Shown here piece by piece: positions 1 to 7,430 of a DNA stretch of 64,000 bases (position 1 is the first letter of the stretch; every line of letters begins with the position of its first letter). The position numbers and the translations under genes are program-made. Location: assembly GCA_009917455.1 (NCBI GenBank), contig QZDS01000005.1, forward strand, positions 1 to 64,000, given 5' to 3'. Origin of the DNA: a bacterium 1xD8-48 (lineage in GTDB: Bacteria; Bacillota; Clostridia; Lachnospirales; Lachnospiraceae). The notes below the pieces were generated by a model. That model did not search any database. It saw only the letters and a program-made list of their open reading frames with translations, and was not told where the DNA came from.

Positions 1-184
1 GATACATCCGTAGATTCAACTAATCTGGGTAAAAACGGTGATTTGGGATGTAGATAATCTAAAGAATAATAGAGAAAACCGCCCCGGGGCTCGGCCTGTT
101 GTGGCTGTTCCTACTGGCGGGGCGTTGGATGCGTGGCCTGCTACAAAGAGCTTTTGAGGGCCCCGGCTGGCGGGAGGTGATGCG
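1..184. other. non-coding region upstream of mobilization genes
   Basis: The first 80 bases are AT-rich and contain nested dyads: TACATCC at 3-9 against GGATGTA at 46-52, with AGATT (12-16) against AATCT (22-26) inside. From about 80 onward the sequence becomes GC-rich and leads to a GGGAGGTG ribosome-binding site for the gene at 185. Position directly upstream of a relaxase operon fits an oriT or a regulatory region, but I cannot identify a nic site. Confidence 0.3.
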
Positions 185-553
185 ATGGCCCGTGAGCTGA
201 CCCGGGAAGAAAAGGCGGCGATCCGTTCCCTTGTGGCAAAGTGGTGTGCCAACTATGACCGGGAATATGGATGCCTGCCTTTAGACTGTGAGTGCTATAT
301 GCTGGGGAAATGCTGGACGGGGGCCCTGTGCCGCTACTTCCGGGAGGCCGTTCTCCCCCTCAATCCCGTATTGGAGGCCGCCCTCACCACCCAGGGGCCA
401 AGGCCGGATTTTAAGATATGCCCGGTATGCGGCGGGGCCGTTGCCCCGGACAGGCGGCAGGCGTACTGCTCGGAGGCGTGCGCCTTAAAAGCCCACCGCC
501 GCCAGCAGCGGGAATATATGCGGAAAAAACGGGGCCGGACTGTTGACAATTAG
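185..553 (+). CDS. Cys-rich VLP-domain mobilization-associated protein
   Basis: A 122-residue protein with a cluster of cysteines at about residues 21, 30, 35, 37, 43 and 49, followed by the segment CRYFREAVLPLNP that is typical of the Cys_rich_VLP domain. A second, zinc-finger-like set (CPVC at 79-82 and YCSEAC at 94-99) precedes a basic C-terminal tail rich in Arg and Lys, which suggests nucleic-acid contact. The start is supported by GGGAGGTG just upstream. Small proteins of this family sit immediately upstream of mobC and relaxase genes in Firmicute integrative elements, as here. Its molecular role is not established; binding near the transfer origin is an inference. Confidence 0.75.
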   Translation: MARELTREEKAAIRSLVAKWCANYDREYGCLPLDCECYMLGKCWTGALCRYFREAVLPLNPVLEAALTTQGPRPDFKICPVCGGAVAPDRRQAYCSEACALKAHRRQQREYMRKKRGRTVDN

Positions 554-668
554 GCCCTTAAAAACCCGCTTGTATCAAGGCTTTTACAGGCTGTTTCCGG
601 GGCGGGCCGTATCTTTCTATGGCCTGCCCCGGATTGGCCCTAATGCTGTCAACATCTATATGGCGGAG

Positions 669-691
669 CTTTGGGACATTTTGTCCCAAAG
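669..691. repeat. dyad repeat copy 1 (GGGACA-N3-TGTCCC)
   Basis: A perfect 10-bp inverted repeat (669-678 against 682-691) with a 3-base loop. It lies just upstream of the ribosome-binding site of the gene at 717. The same core recurs at 1686-1700 and 3201-3215, always in a non-coding gap of the mobilization module. Confidence 0.7.
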
Positions 692-716
692 TTCCCGCTT
701 TCTGGAAGGAGGTATT

Positions 717-1295
717 ATGGACAAAAATCAAGGCTATTCCATTTTGAAGGCTGTAATGCTGGAAAACGGCAGGGGCTTTGCTCTGGGCGAACATCCCACG
801 GCCCCATCCCCCTATGTCACATGGGCCTGTTACGATGATAAGAACGGCCAGCGGCAGTATGAATGGGGGCATTACGGCAACGATCTGGCCGCTATGGAAC
901 AGGACTTTTCAGACCGGGTGCAGGACTACCAGCGGCTTTACCATGTGGAGATCGTGCAGACCGAGGGCCCCGGCCTTTACAAGTATTACTCTACCCAGCG
1001 GCCTGTGGACATTGGGACATTCCCCAAGCCGCCCCATAACGCCCCGGACGAGATCGTCAACTACGATCAGCGTATCCCTGTGGAGAGCGGCGCATTTCTG
1101 GCTTGGGGGCATCTGACCTACACCCGGCCTTTGACAGAAAGGCAGGCGGCAGATTACGAGCTGCGGCCCGCCCCTGGCAATCCCGACAGGCCCCGTCCGA
1201 TTGCCCAGCAGATGAAGGAGGCCGCAAAACTGGCCGGGGCTGACCGGGGCGATCCCGTCCACAAGAAAAAAGCCCCCGCCCGGGAGGAGCGATGA
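717..1295 (+). CDS. mobilization-cassette protein of unknown function
   Basis: A 192-residue soluble protein, not assigned to a function. The reading frame is open from 543, but ATG 717 is preferred because GGAGG lies 5 bases upstream and the codons before it run through the dyad repeat. The N-terminal half has a YSILKAVMLENGRGFALGEH segment followed by aromatic and acidic stretches. The C-terminal 40 residues are Pro/Lys/Arg-rich and probably disordered. It overlaps the start of mobC by 4 bases (ATGA), so the two are translationally coupled. Its fixed position between the Cys-rich VLP gene and mobC suggests an accessory role in DNA mobilization. Confidence 0.65.
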   Translation: MDKNQGYSILKAVMLENGRGFALGEHPTAPSPYVTWACYDDKNGQRQYEWGHYGNDLAAMEQDFSDRVQDYQRLYHVEIVQTEGPGLYKYYSTQRPVDIGTFPKPPHNAPDEIVNYDQRIPVESGAFLAWGHLTYTRPLTERQAADYELRPAPGNPDRPRPIAQQMKEAAKLAGADRGDPVHKKKAPAREER

Positions 1296-1639
1296 CAAAG
1301 AAACGCCGCCGCCCCATCCATCTCCATGTGATGGTGTCGGAGGAGGAGCAGGCCCTTATCCAAGAACGCATGGACGAGGCGGGCATCCGCAACATGGGGG
1401 CCTATATGCGGAAAATGGCCCTCAACGGCTATGTGCTCCATGTTGACCTGTCGCCCGTCCGGGAGCTGGTATCGCTCCAGCGGCGGTGCTCTAACAACCT
1501 AAACCAAGTGGCGATCCAGGCGAATACCTACGGCGGGATTTACCCCGAGGAGATCGCCAGCTTGCAACGGGACTATGCGGCCCTGTGGGAGCCGCTGGCC
1601 GATCTGTTAAAAAAGCTGGCCGCCGTGGTGGAGCTTTAG
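1292..1639 (+). CDS. mobC: MobC-like relaxosome accessory protein
   Basis: A 115-residue protein with the features of plasmid mobilization relaxosome proteins of the MobC family. It has a basic N-terminus (TKKRRRP), a ribbon-helix-helix-like beginning (HLHVMVSEEEQALIQERM), and the family-typical segment GAYMRKMALNGYV followed by LVSLQRRCSNNLNQVAIQAN. MobC-type proteins help the relaxase to melt and nick oriT. The start overlaps the previous stop by ATGA. The relaxase gene follows about 100 bases downstream after a copy of the dyad repeat. The assignment is firm at family level; the target site is unknown. Confidence 0.85.
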   Translation: MTKKRRRPIHLHVMVSEEEQALIQERMDEAGIRNMGAYMRKMALNGYVLHVDLSPVRELVSLQRRCSNNLNQVAIQANTYGGIYPEEIASLQRDYAALWEPLADLLKKLAAVVEL

Positions 1640-1681
1640 CCTTTCCGGGGAGTGGCGTGTGCCGCTCCCCGGTTTTCTCGA

Positions 1682-1703
1682 CTTCGGGACAAAGTGTCCC
1701 AAG
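1682..1703. repeat. dyad repeat copy 2 (GGGACA-N3-TGTCCC)
   Basis: The core GGGACA (1686-1691) and TGTCCC (1695-1700) with a 3-base loop is identical in half-sites to the copies at 669-691 and 3193-3222. It lies between the mobC stop and the relaxase ribosome-binding site. Confidence 0.65.
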
Positions 1704-1738
1704 GTGGAGAAAGCCGTTTGCGGAGAGGAGGGATATTT

Positions 1739-3160
1739 ACGGCAACCACCAGACTCATTACCCACCATATCAGCAAGGGGGAAACCATCGCCAGCTCGCT
1801 GAAGGATCGTCTGGACTACGGGAAAGACCCGGATAAAACCCAGGACGGCCAGCTCATTTCTTCCTATGAGTGCGACCACCAGACCGCCGATGCCGAGTTT
1901 CTGCTCTCCCGGGCAAAGTATAAAGCGGTCACAGGCCGGGAACAAAAGCGGGAGGCGGATGTGCTCTGCTATCAGATCCGCCAGTCCTTTGTACCCGGGG
2001 AAATTACCCCGGAGGAGGCAAACCGGGTAGGCTATGAAACAGCCATGCGCTGGACAAAGGGCAAACACGCCTTTTTCGTTGCCACCCATACGGATAAAAA
2101 ACATATCCATAACCACATTTATTACAATCCGATCTCGCTGGATTATACTCGGAAATTCCGAGATTTCTGGAGATCGGCGGGGGCTCTGCGGCGGCTCTCT
2201 GACCGGGTATGTCTGGAAAATGACCTGTCCGTGATCCGGCATCCAAAGCTCCACAGCAAGGGCCGTTTCCTACATTACGGCCAGTGGATCGGGGAGCGGC
2301 CCCCGTCCGCACAGCAGAGGGTGCGGCAGGCCATCGTTGCCGCTCTGGAGCAAAAGCCCGCCGACTTTGCGGCGTTTCTCCGGCTTATGGAGGAGTCCGG
2401 CTTTGCGGTAAAGCATGGCCGGGGCGGGGCGATCTCGTTTCTCGCTCCGGGACAGGAGAAACTCACCCGCCTGCGTTCCTCTACCCTCGGGGACGGTTTT
2501 GATCCCGGAGACATCCGGGCGGTGATTGCCGGGGAGCGGCCTATCCCGGTACTGGCAGACGAGGCCCCGGCTCCGGCCCGGCGTGTCAATCTGATTATAG
2601 ATATTCAAGAGCGCATGGCCCAGGGCAAGGGCCCGGCCTATGAACGGTGGGCCAAGGTTTACAACCTCAAACAGATGGCCGCCGCCCTCCAGTATCTGCG
2701 GGAGCATGACCTTATGGACTATGAAACGATGGCGGCCAGCACCGAGGCGGTGGTAGAGCGTTTTCATGCTCTCTCCGGGGAACTGCGGGAAACGGAGGCG
2801 GCCCTCGAAAAGACAGTCGGGCTTATGGCGGCAACAGTGGAGTATGCCAAGACCCGGCCTATATTTGATGGATACAAGGCGGCCCGGTACAGTAAAAAAT
2901 ATCTGGCCCAGCATGAGGCGGAGCTTTCCGACTATCGGGCGGCAAAGGCGGCGCTCAACGAGCTTTTGGCTGGGGAGAAACTTCCCAAAATGGCGGATAT
3001 GAAAAAGGCCCGCCAGGAGCTGGCGGGAAAGAAAAAAGCCCTCTATGCCAAGTACCGCAAGGCCCAGGCGGATATGCGGCAGGCCGTGGTGGTCAAAGCG
3101 AATATTGATCATCTGTTCGGCGTAACGGACGGACGGGAAAATAAGGCCCAGGAGCGATAG
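1739..3160 (+). CDS. MobP-type relaxase/mobilization nuclease, apparent ACG start
   Basis: The relaxase nicks oriT and leads the transferred strand. The metal-binding motif HTDKKHIHNHI is at about residues 117-127 and matches the HxDxxHxHNH signature; the C-terminal half is a helical, Lys/Arg-rich region ending in REN-KAQER. Family members as I recall them begin with Met-Ala-Thr-Thr-Arg-Leu. Here the codon in that place is ACG (1739-1741), 6 bases after a strong GGAGAGGAGGG. In-frame alternatives are TTG 1718 and GTG 1652, which would add an N-terminal extension. The length (about 473 residues) is normal and no internal stop is present, so the gene is otherwise intact. The start codon remains uncertain. 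Confidence 0.85.
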   Translation, partial: TATTRLITHHISKGETIASSLKDRLDYGKDPDKTQDGQLISSYECDHQTADAEFLLSRAKYKAVTGREQKREADVLCYQIRQSFVPGEITPEEANRVGYETAMRWTKGKHAFFVATHTDKKHIHNHIYYNPISLDYTRKFRDFWRSAGALRRLSDRVCLENDLSVIRHPKLHSKGRFLHYGQWIGERPPSAQQRVRQAIVAALEQKPADFAAFLRLMEESGFAVKHGRGGAISFLAPGQEKLTRLRSSTLGDGFDPGDIRAVIAGERPIPVLADEAPAPARRVNLIIDIQERMAQGKGPAYERWAKVYNLKQMAAALQYLREHDLMDYETMAASTEAVVERFHALSGELRETEAALEKTVGLMAATVEYAKTRPIFDGYKAARYSKKYLAQHEAELSDYRAAKAALNELLAGEKLPKMADMKKARQELAGKKKALYAKYRKAQADMRQAVVVKANIDHLFGVTDGRENKAQER

Positions 3161-3192
3161 CGACAGGCCGCAGACAACAGGCGCATAGCGCC

Positions 3193-3302
3193 GGGACTTT
3201 GGGACATTTTGTCCCGAAGTCCTGCGGGTTTGGGGAGCTCCCCAACAAGCATTTTTGCGGGGCCAGCGGCCCGGCAAAAATAGCAGGTGTGGCCACACCT
3301 GC
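3193..3302. repeat. cluster of four hairpins after the relaxase gene
   Basis: Four inverted repeats follow one another. They are copy 3 of the dyad repeat (3194-3222, about 13 bp stem with one wobble), a 16-bp perfect palindrome TTGGGGAG/CTCCCCAA (3230-3245), a stem of 13 pairs out of 14 built on ATTTTTGC/GCAAAAAT (3251-3281), and a 20-bp perfect palindrome GCAGGTGTGG/CCACACCTGC (3283-3302). None has a clear U-tract directly after it, so simple intrinsic terminators are not the best explanation. A structured transfer or replication site, or an RNA with a regulatory role, is possible. Confidence 0.6.
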
Positions 3303-3388
3303 CCTGCTTGCCATTTCGTGCGCTTCCGCTACATGGCGCAAAAAAACGAAGGTCACGCTTTTGACGCTCTCTCCATTCAGTTTATTTA

Positions 3389-4027
3389 CTAAAAGTGTAA
3401 TATAGAAGGCAAGTGCTCCATAACAACAGCGAGATTTTTTATGTGAATTTGTTTATTCTCATAAGAGATTAAACCTATTTTTACACATTCTGCAATCGCT
3501 CGATTTACACTCCTAATAGGTGTATTTGCTTCGATTGAAAGTTGCTTTTTCGTTAGTTTGTGTAGCTGTCCTTTGTGATTGTAAATAGCTATACACCGTA
3601 AAACTCTTTTACGAACAGATAGCAAAGACATTTCCTCTATAAGTTGACCATTGTGTATCAGCTTTTCTGATATTATACGAATAAGCAGTTTTGTGGCTTC
3701 AAAATCACTTTTCAACCATTCTAAAAAATCGGTCTGATAAAGTGCTTCTACAATACACTTTTTAGTTGCGGTTATGCTTACAGGTTTGAAGTCATTATAA
3801 AATGGCTCTACTTCGCCAAATATGCTATTCGATTTATATAAGTAAACAGCGGCGACAGTACCATCATTATTTTGGATAGAGGCTTCTGCTTCTCCCTCAA
3901 TTAAGAAAAATACATATTTATTTTCATAACCTGCTATAATAATAGGATTTCCGGGATCATAAATTTTTTTCATTAGCTTTTTGCGAATTGTAATCGGCAT
4001 ACGGCCACGAAGTATTTCAGTATCCAT
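3389..4027 (-). CDS. Crp/Fnr-family transcriptional regulator
   Basis: A 212-residue protein with an N-terminal cyclic-nucleotide-binding-type beta-roll (PGNPIIIAGYENKYVFFLIEGEAEA, then NSIFGEVEPF) and a C-terminal winged helix (LTKKQLSIEANTPIRSVNRAI). No cysteine cluster for an Fe-S centre is seen, so an FNR-type oxygen sensor is unlikely. I chose ATG 4027 because GGAGG lies 8 bases upstream; the ATG at 4033 is too close to it. The gene is AT-rich, unlike the relaxase beside it, and is divergent from an S66 peptidase gene. It probably regulates that gene and itself; the ligand is unknown. Confidence 0.85.
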   Translation of the reverse strand: MDTEILRGRMPITIRKKLMKKIYDPGNPIIIAGYENKYVFFLIEGEAEASIQNNDGTVAAVYLYKSNSIFGEVEPFYNDFKPVSITATKKCIVEALYQTDFLEWLKSDFEATKLLIRIISEKLIHNGQLIEEMSLLSVRKRVLRCIAIYNHKGQLHKLTKKQLSIEANTPIRSVNRAIAECVKIGLISYENKQIHIKNLAVVMEHLPSILHF

Positions 4028-4052
4028 AAGCATTTCCTCCAGAATGGGTCAC

Positions 4053-4095
4053 TTGACCTTACTTTATTATACGAATTGGAGTATAATTTTGTCAA
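4053..4095. promoter_or_regulatory. overlapping divergent promoters with 22-bp dyad
   Basis: On the minus strand a near-consensus promoter is visible: TTGACA (4090-4095), an 18-bp spacer and TATAAT (4066-4071), reading toward the Crp/Fnr gene. On the plus strand TATAAT (4082-4087) reads toward the peptidase gene, with only a poor -35. The two -10 boxes form the arms of a dyad, ATTATAC (4066-4072) and GTATAAT (4081-4087), with an 8-bp centre. This is the size expected for a Crp-family operator. A regulator bound here would cover both promoters. Confidence 0.65.
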
Positions 4096-4112
4096 GATAA
4101 AGGGGTAATATT

Positions 4113-5150
4113 ATGATAAAACCAAAAGCATTAAAAAGAGGAGACACCGTTGCTATTGTGTCGCTATCTTCTGGTATGGGTGGAGAAAAGTCTCTTATCC
4201 ATAGATATTATACAGGTATTAACAGATTAGAAACTGTATTCGGGCTTCAGGTTATTACAATGCCCAATGCACTAAAAGGGAATGAATACTTATATAATCA
4301 TCCCGAATTAAGGGCACAGGATTTAATGCAAGCGTTCAAAGACACAACCATTAAAGCGATTATTTGTATGATTGGCGGAGATGATACTATTCGCCTGCTT
4401 CCCTATATTGATTACCAAATTATCAGAGAAAATCCAAAAATATTCATGGGCTATTCTGATACAACCGTTAATCATTTGATGCTTTATAAAGCTGGGGTAG
4501 TTTCTTTCCACGGGCCTTGTCTCATGGTCGAATTTGCAGAAAACAAGCAGATGCACCAATATACCATTGACTGCATTAAACAAATGCTATTTTCTTGTGC
4601 TTCAGAAATGGAAATAAGTTCATGCAATATGTGGACTTCCGAATTTTTAGACTGGGCAGATCCTCAAAACCAAAGGATTGCGAGGAAAATGAAGCCCGAA
4701 AAACATGGCTATGAAATATTACAAGGGACAGGTCGAGTTAAAGGAAAACTTCTTGGAGGATGTTTGGGCGTACTTAAAATGGTTATAGGAACAGAAATAT
4801 GGCCCGCCCTTGACGAATGGGAAAATAAACTCCTGTTTCTTGAAACAGGAGAGGATTATCCTAAACCGGAAGATGTTTGCTACTTCTTAAGAAATCTTGT
4901 GGCACAAGGAATTATAGATAAAATAAATGGAATAATCATCGGAAAACCACTGGATGAAAGATATTATGATGAATATAAAAATATTTATATTCAAGTTATA
5001 GGAAATGAAGCTAAGCGGCCAGACTTGCCTATTTTATATAATGTAAATTGCAGTCATACATCGCCTGTTTGTATCTTACCTTATGGAGTGATGGCAGAGA
5101 TAGATTGCGAGCAAAAAAAACTTACCATACTTGAAAATGCCGTCTGCTAA
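4113..5150 (+). CDS. S66-family serine peptidase, MccF-like
   Basis: A 345-residue cytoplasmic protein of the LD-carboxypeptidase/MccF (S66) family. The nucleophile is in GYSDTT (Ser115), the Glu in LFLETGED (Glu244) and the His in NCSHTSP (His315). From memory this spacing is close to that of MccF (Ser118, Glu243, His311), and the length also fits. MccF cleaves microcin C-type peptidyl-nucleotide antibiotics; LD-carboxypeptidases trim murein tetrapeptides. AGGGG lies 7 bases before the ATG. The AT-rich composition, its place on a mobile element and the divergent regulator suggest an accessory resistance or detoxification role. The substrate is inferred. Confidence 0.85.
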   Translation: MIKPKALKRGDTVAIVSLSSGMGGEKSLIHRYYTGINRLETVFGLQVITMPNALKGNEYLYNHPELRAQDLMQAFKDTTIKAIICMIGGDDTIRLLPYIDYQIIRENPKIFMGYSDTTVNHLMLYKAGVVSFHGPCLMVEFAENKQMHQYTIDCIKQMLFSCASEMEISSCNMWTSEFLDWADPQNQRIARKMKPEKHGYEILQGTGRVKGKLLGGCLGVLKMVIGTEIWPALDEWENKLLFLETGEDYPKPEDVCYFLRNLVAQGIIDKINGIIIGKPLDERYYDEYKNIYIQVIGNEAKRPDLPILYNVNCSHTSPVCILPYGVMAEIDCEQKKLTILENAVC

Positions 5151-5180
5151 TATGATTTTGCTCATTCTCTGAAAGCAGAA

Positions 5181-5216
5181 AGAAACGGAGATTCCTATTT
5201 TAGAACCTCCGTTTCT
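5181..5216. terminator. hairpin after the MccF-like gene
   Basis: AGAAACGGAG (5181-5190) pairs perfectly with CTCCGTTTCT (5207-5216) around a 16-base loop, 30 bases after the peptidase stop. There is no run of T after it, so termination is only a possibility. It overlaps the 3' end of the regulator remnant on the other strand. Confidence 0.35.
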
Positions 5217-5428
5217 CTGGCTTTCTTAATCCCCTCGGCTGTGGCCTCCATAACAACAAGCTCTTTTTCATTCATAGAGTCTAAAAGTACATCAATGTGT
5301 TTTCGACAACTGTTTCCGCCACGGTTGTTCTCTGTATAAAAAAATTGATCTACGGAAATATCAAACAGCGTGACGAGCTTAAAAAATAAATTGAAGCTGG
5401 GGTGCTGGCCTTTGTTTTCAATATTCAT
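5195..5428 (-). pseudogene. truncated XRE-family regulator remnant
   Basis: The reading frame encodes the back half of a helix-turn-helix protein: SKHMNIENKGQHPSFNLFFK corresponds to the recognition helix and following turn, then TLFDISVDQFFY and a C-terminal stretch found in regulators of Firmicute integrative elements. The first half of the domain is absent. Extending the frame upstream meets an in-frame stop within about 10 codons of the ATG, and no ribosome-binding site is present. It is best read as a decayed copy left by an insertion or deletion at the edge of the Crp/MccF islet. Confidence 0.6.
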
Positions 5429-5475
5429 ATGCTTGCTACGTTACCGTTTCTACGTCTATAAGGCGTTTCCGCCAC

Positions 5476-5500
5476 AAAAAAATGCCCGCCAAATGCGGGC
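5476..5500 (-). terminator. intrinsic terminator of the XRE gene
   Basis: On the minus strand the stem GCCCGC/GCGGGC (5484-5489 and 5495-5500) with a 5-base loop is followed by a U-rich tract (5483 down to 5476). It lies 47 bases after the stop of the regulator gene at 5547-5891. Confidence 0.75.
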
Positions 5501-5546
5501 TGGAAGCGATAAAAGCACAAAAAATAGAGAACGCTTTTCACGTCCT

Positions 5547-5891
5547 CTACTCTTTGATTTTGATAGCTCCGTCAATGGCTCCCTCGATAATCGGCAAATA
5601 CGGTTCGGGACACAGCTTTAATTTGTAGCCGACCCTCTGGCGCTGTTCGCTGCCCTCTGGCTCTGCTTCCGGGTGGAAGTAGCGTTCTATGGGGAGCTTG
5701 CATATCCTCGCCAGCTCATAAAGTACCGGGACGCTGGGAAGAACGCCGCTGTTTTCTATATTTGCAAGATACCGGGGATCAATACTGACTTGTTCAGCCA
5801 ATGCCCTGCGGGACAATCCCAATGCTTTCCGCGCTTCTTTGATGTCCGCTCCAAGCGTTTCAAAACCGGGATATTCTGTTCCTTTCGCCAT
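5547..5891 (-). CDS. XRE-family transcriptional regulator
   Basis: A 114-residue DNA-binding protein. The helix-turn-helix covers about residues 14-68 (IKEARKALGLSRRALAEQVS, then PRYLANIENSGVLPSVPVLY). It is followed by RYFHP and a C-terminal segment ending in GAIDGAIKIKE that is common in regulators of clostridial integrative elements. GGGGTG stands 7 bases before the ATG on the minus strand. A small inverted repeat lies directly upstream, and an intrinsic terminator follows, so the gene is a separate unit. It probably controls transfer or excision genes outside the window; that is inference. Confidence 0.85.
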   Translation of the reverse strand: MAKGTEYPGFETLGADIKEARKALGLSRRALAEQVSIDPRYLANIENSGVLPSVPVLYELARICKLPIERYFHPEAEPEGSEQRQRVGYKLKLCPEPYLPIIEGAIDGAIKIKE

Positions 5892-5914
5892 ATCATTTCA
5901 CCCCTTTACATTGT

Positions 5915-5928
5915 ATAGTTCATACTAT
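5915..5928. promoter_or_regulatory. candidate operator of the XRE gene
   Basis: ATAGT and ACTAT form an inverted repeat with a 4-base centre, about 24 bases upstream of the XRE start codon. Position and size fit an autoregulatory operator of a dimeric helix-turn-helix protein. Confidence 0.4.
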
Positions 5929-5990
5929 GCGCGGGGAATGACGTAATATGCACTTTTATTACAGTTTATAATTCCTGTTGTCGTGTCAAC

Positions 5991-7400
5991 TCAAATGATA
6001 AATTCCTCCCGCTGGATCACCGTCTGATTTTCCTTTATAAGCGTTTGAATAATCTGCAAACCGTTTTCCAGATCGGCCATTGTCCGGGGGGAGCAGGTAG
6101 CCAGCCGGATCGCGGCGAATTGGGCGGTATTCCCCACCGCAAAACGGTCTGAACACAATACCTTTACGCCGTGATTTTTTGCCTGCACTTCAAAGTTGTA
6201 GCCGTTGCAGCCTGCGGGGAGCGGAAGCCACCTAAAGAAGCTGTACGGATTCGTTGGCGGCTGTTCTGGAAAGTATCTGGTATACAGGCGGCTCCGTTCC
6301 TCTGACAGCATACACTTCTTGTCGATGATCTCCCGCGCGGCCCCGCCTGCAATCAGCTCACTTGCAATCTCCGCGTTGAGCAGCGGGATTTTCAGGTTAA
6401 TGTTATTGGCCGTATTCAAAAAGGTTTTCTGGAAGCGGTGCGGAAACACCAGATAAGCGATCCGCAGCCCGGCAGACAGGGATTTTGAAATTCCGTGCAG
6501 GTAAATGGTGTGCGCGGGGATCATGGTTGCCATCGGCGGGATTTTATCGTCCGCGATAAAGCCGTAGGTATCATCTTCAATCAGAACCATGTCCTGACTG
6601 CTGATAATCTGGCTGATTGCTTTCCGGCGCTCTGACGGCATGGTGATCCCCGTGGGATTTGTGCAGGAGGGCATTAAATAAATCCCCTTTATTTCATGCA
6701 GCTTCCTCTGCTTTTCCAGCGCGTCCGGCAGCATACCCTGTCCGTCGGCCTCTATCGGTATCAACTGGATATTAAGCTGCTTTGCAAGAGTGATGAAATT
6801 GGAATAAGTATAGGTATCAGTGGCAATCTTATCTCCGGCCCGAAACAGGGAAAGAAGCGCAATCGCCAGCGCGTTTTGTGTACCGGACGTTAAAATAATA
6901 TCCTCCATAGCGGCGTTGATCTGGAACTCGGCAAGCCATTTCTGCGCGACCTGTTTATGGTGGGCTGTCCCCAAGGTAAAGCTGAACTCAAATAGCTTTT
7001 CCGACTTCGGGCCTTGCAGGATTGCCCGTGCGGTATCGGCCACAATGGAATTGAACTGATAGTAGGGCTTGATGGGGCCAAGGTCTATGTACTCCGCTTC
7101 CTCCTGCGTGTCTGGATTCGGCAGGGCCGCATTGGGGGAAACATACGTCCCGCTTCCCACCGCCGCATAGATTAAGCCTTTTGTTTCGCACAGCTTAAAG
7201 GCGCGGGTGATGGTACTTAAATTCACGTCCAGAAAGTCCGCTAATTCCCGCTGCGGCGGCAGCTTTGTTTTGGGCGGAAGCCTCCCGCTTAAAATGTCCT
7301 GTTCCAAAAGCTCTGAAAGGGATATATACATCGGGAATTTTAACAGGGCCTTGCTCGGCTTCCATGTAAGCGGATAATCTTCAAACGAGTTTACAGGCAT
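5991..7400 (-). CDS. MocR-type GntR/aminotransferase-fold regulator
   Basis: A 469-residue two-domain regulator. The N-terminal winged helix of the GntR type is at about residues 20-90 (LPPKTKLPPQRELADFLDVN, then LSTITRAFKLCETKGLIY). A fold-type I PLP aminotransferase domain follows (TSGTQNALAIAL, SCTNPTGITMP, EDDTYGF, and the PLP lysine in HGISKSLSAGLRIAY). MocR proteins sense PLP or an amino compound and usually control vitamin B6, amine or amino-acid genes. ATG 7400 has AAGGAGGT five bases upstream; upstream in-frame codons lack such a site. It is divergent from the Lrp-aminotransferase-MATE operon and probably regulates it. Confidence 0.88.
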   Translation of the reverse strand: MPVNSFEDYPLTWKPSKALLKFPMYISLSELLEQDILSGRLPPKTKLPPQRELADFLDVNLSTITRAFKLCETKGLIYAAVGSGTYVSPNAALPNPDTQEEAEYIDLGPIKPYYQFNSIVADTARAILQGPKSEKLFEFSFTLGTAHHKQVAQKWLAEFQINAAMEDIILTSGTQNALAIALLSLFRAGDKIATDTYTYSNFITLAKQLNIQLIPIEADGQGMLPDALEKQRKLHEIKGIYLMPSCTNPTGITMPSERRKAISQIISSQDMVLIEDDTYGFIADDKIPPMATMIPAHTIYLHGISKSLSAGLRIAYLVFPHRFQKTFLNTANNINLKIPLLNAEIASELIAGGAAREIIDKKCMLSEERSRLYTRYFPEQPPTNPYSFFRWLPLPAGCNGYNFEVQAKNHGVKVLCSDRFAVGNTAQFAAIRLATCSPRTMADLENGLQIIQTLIKENQTVIQREEFII

Positions 7401-7430
7401 AGCGCACCTCCTTAAAAACATTGTCTTGCA

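Noticed and set aside
543..716. Longer N-terminus for the unknown mobilization protein
   Set aside because: The frame is open but runs through the dyad repeat and has no ribosome-binding site; ATG 717 has a clear one.
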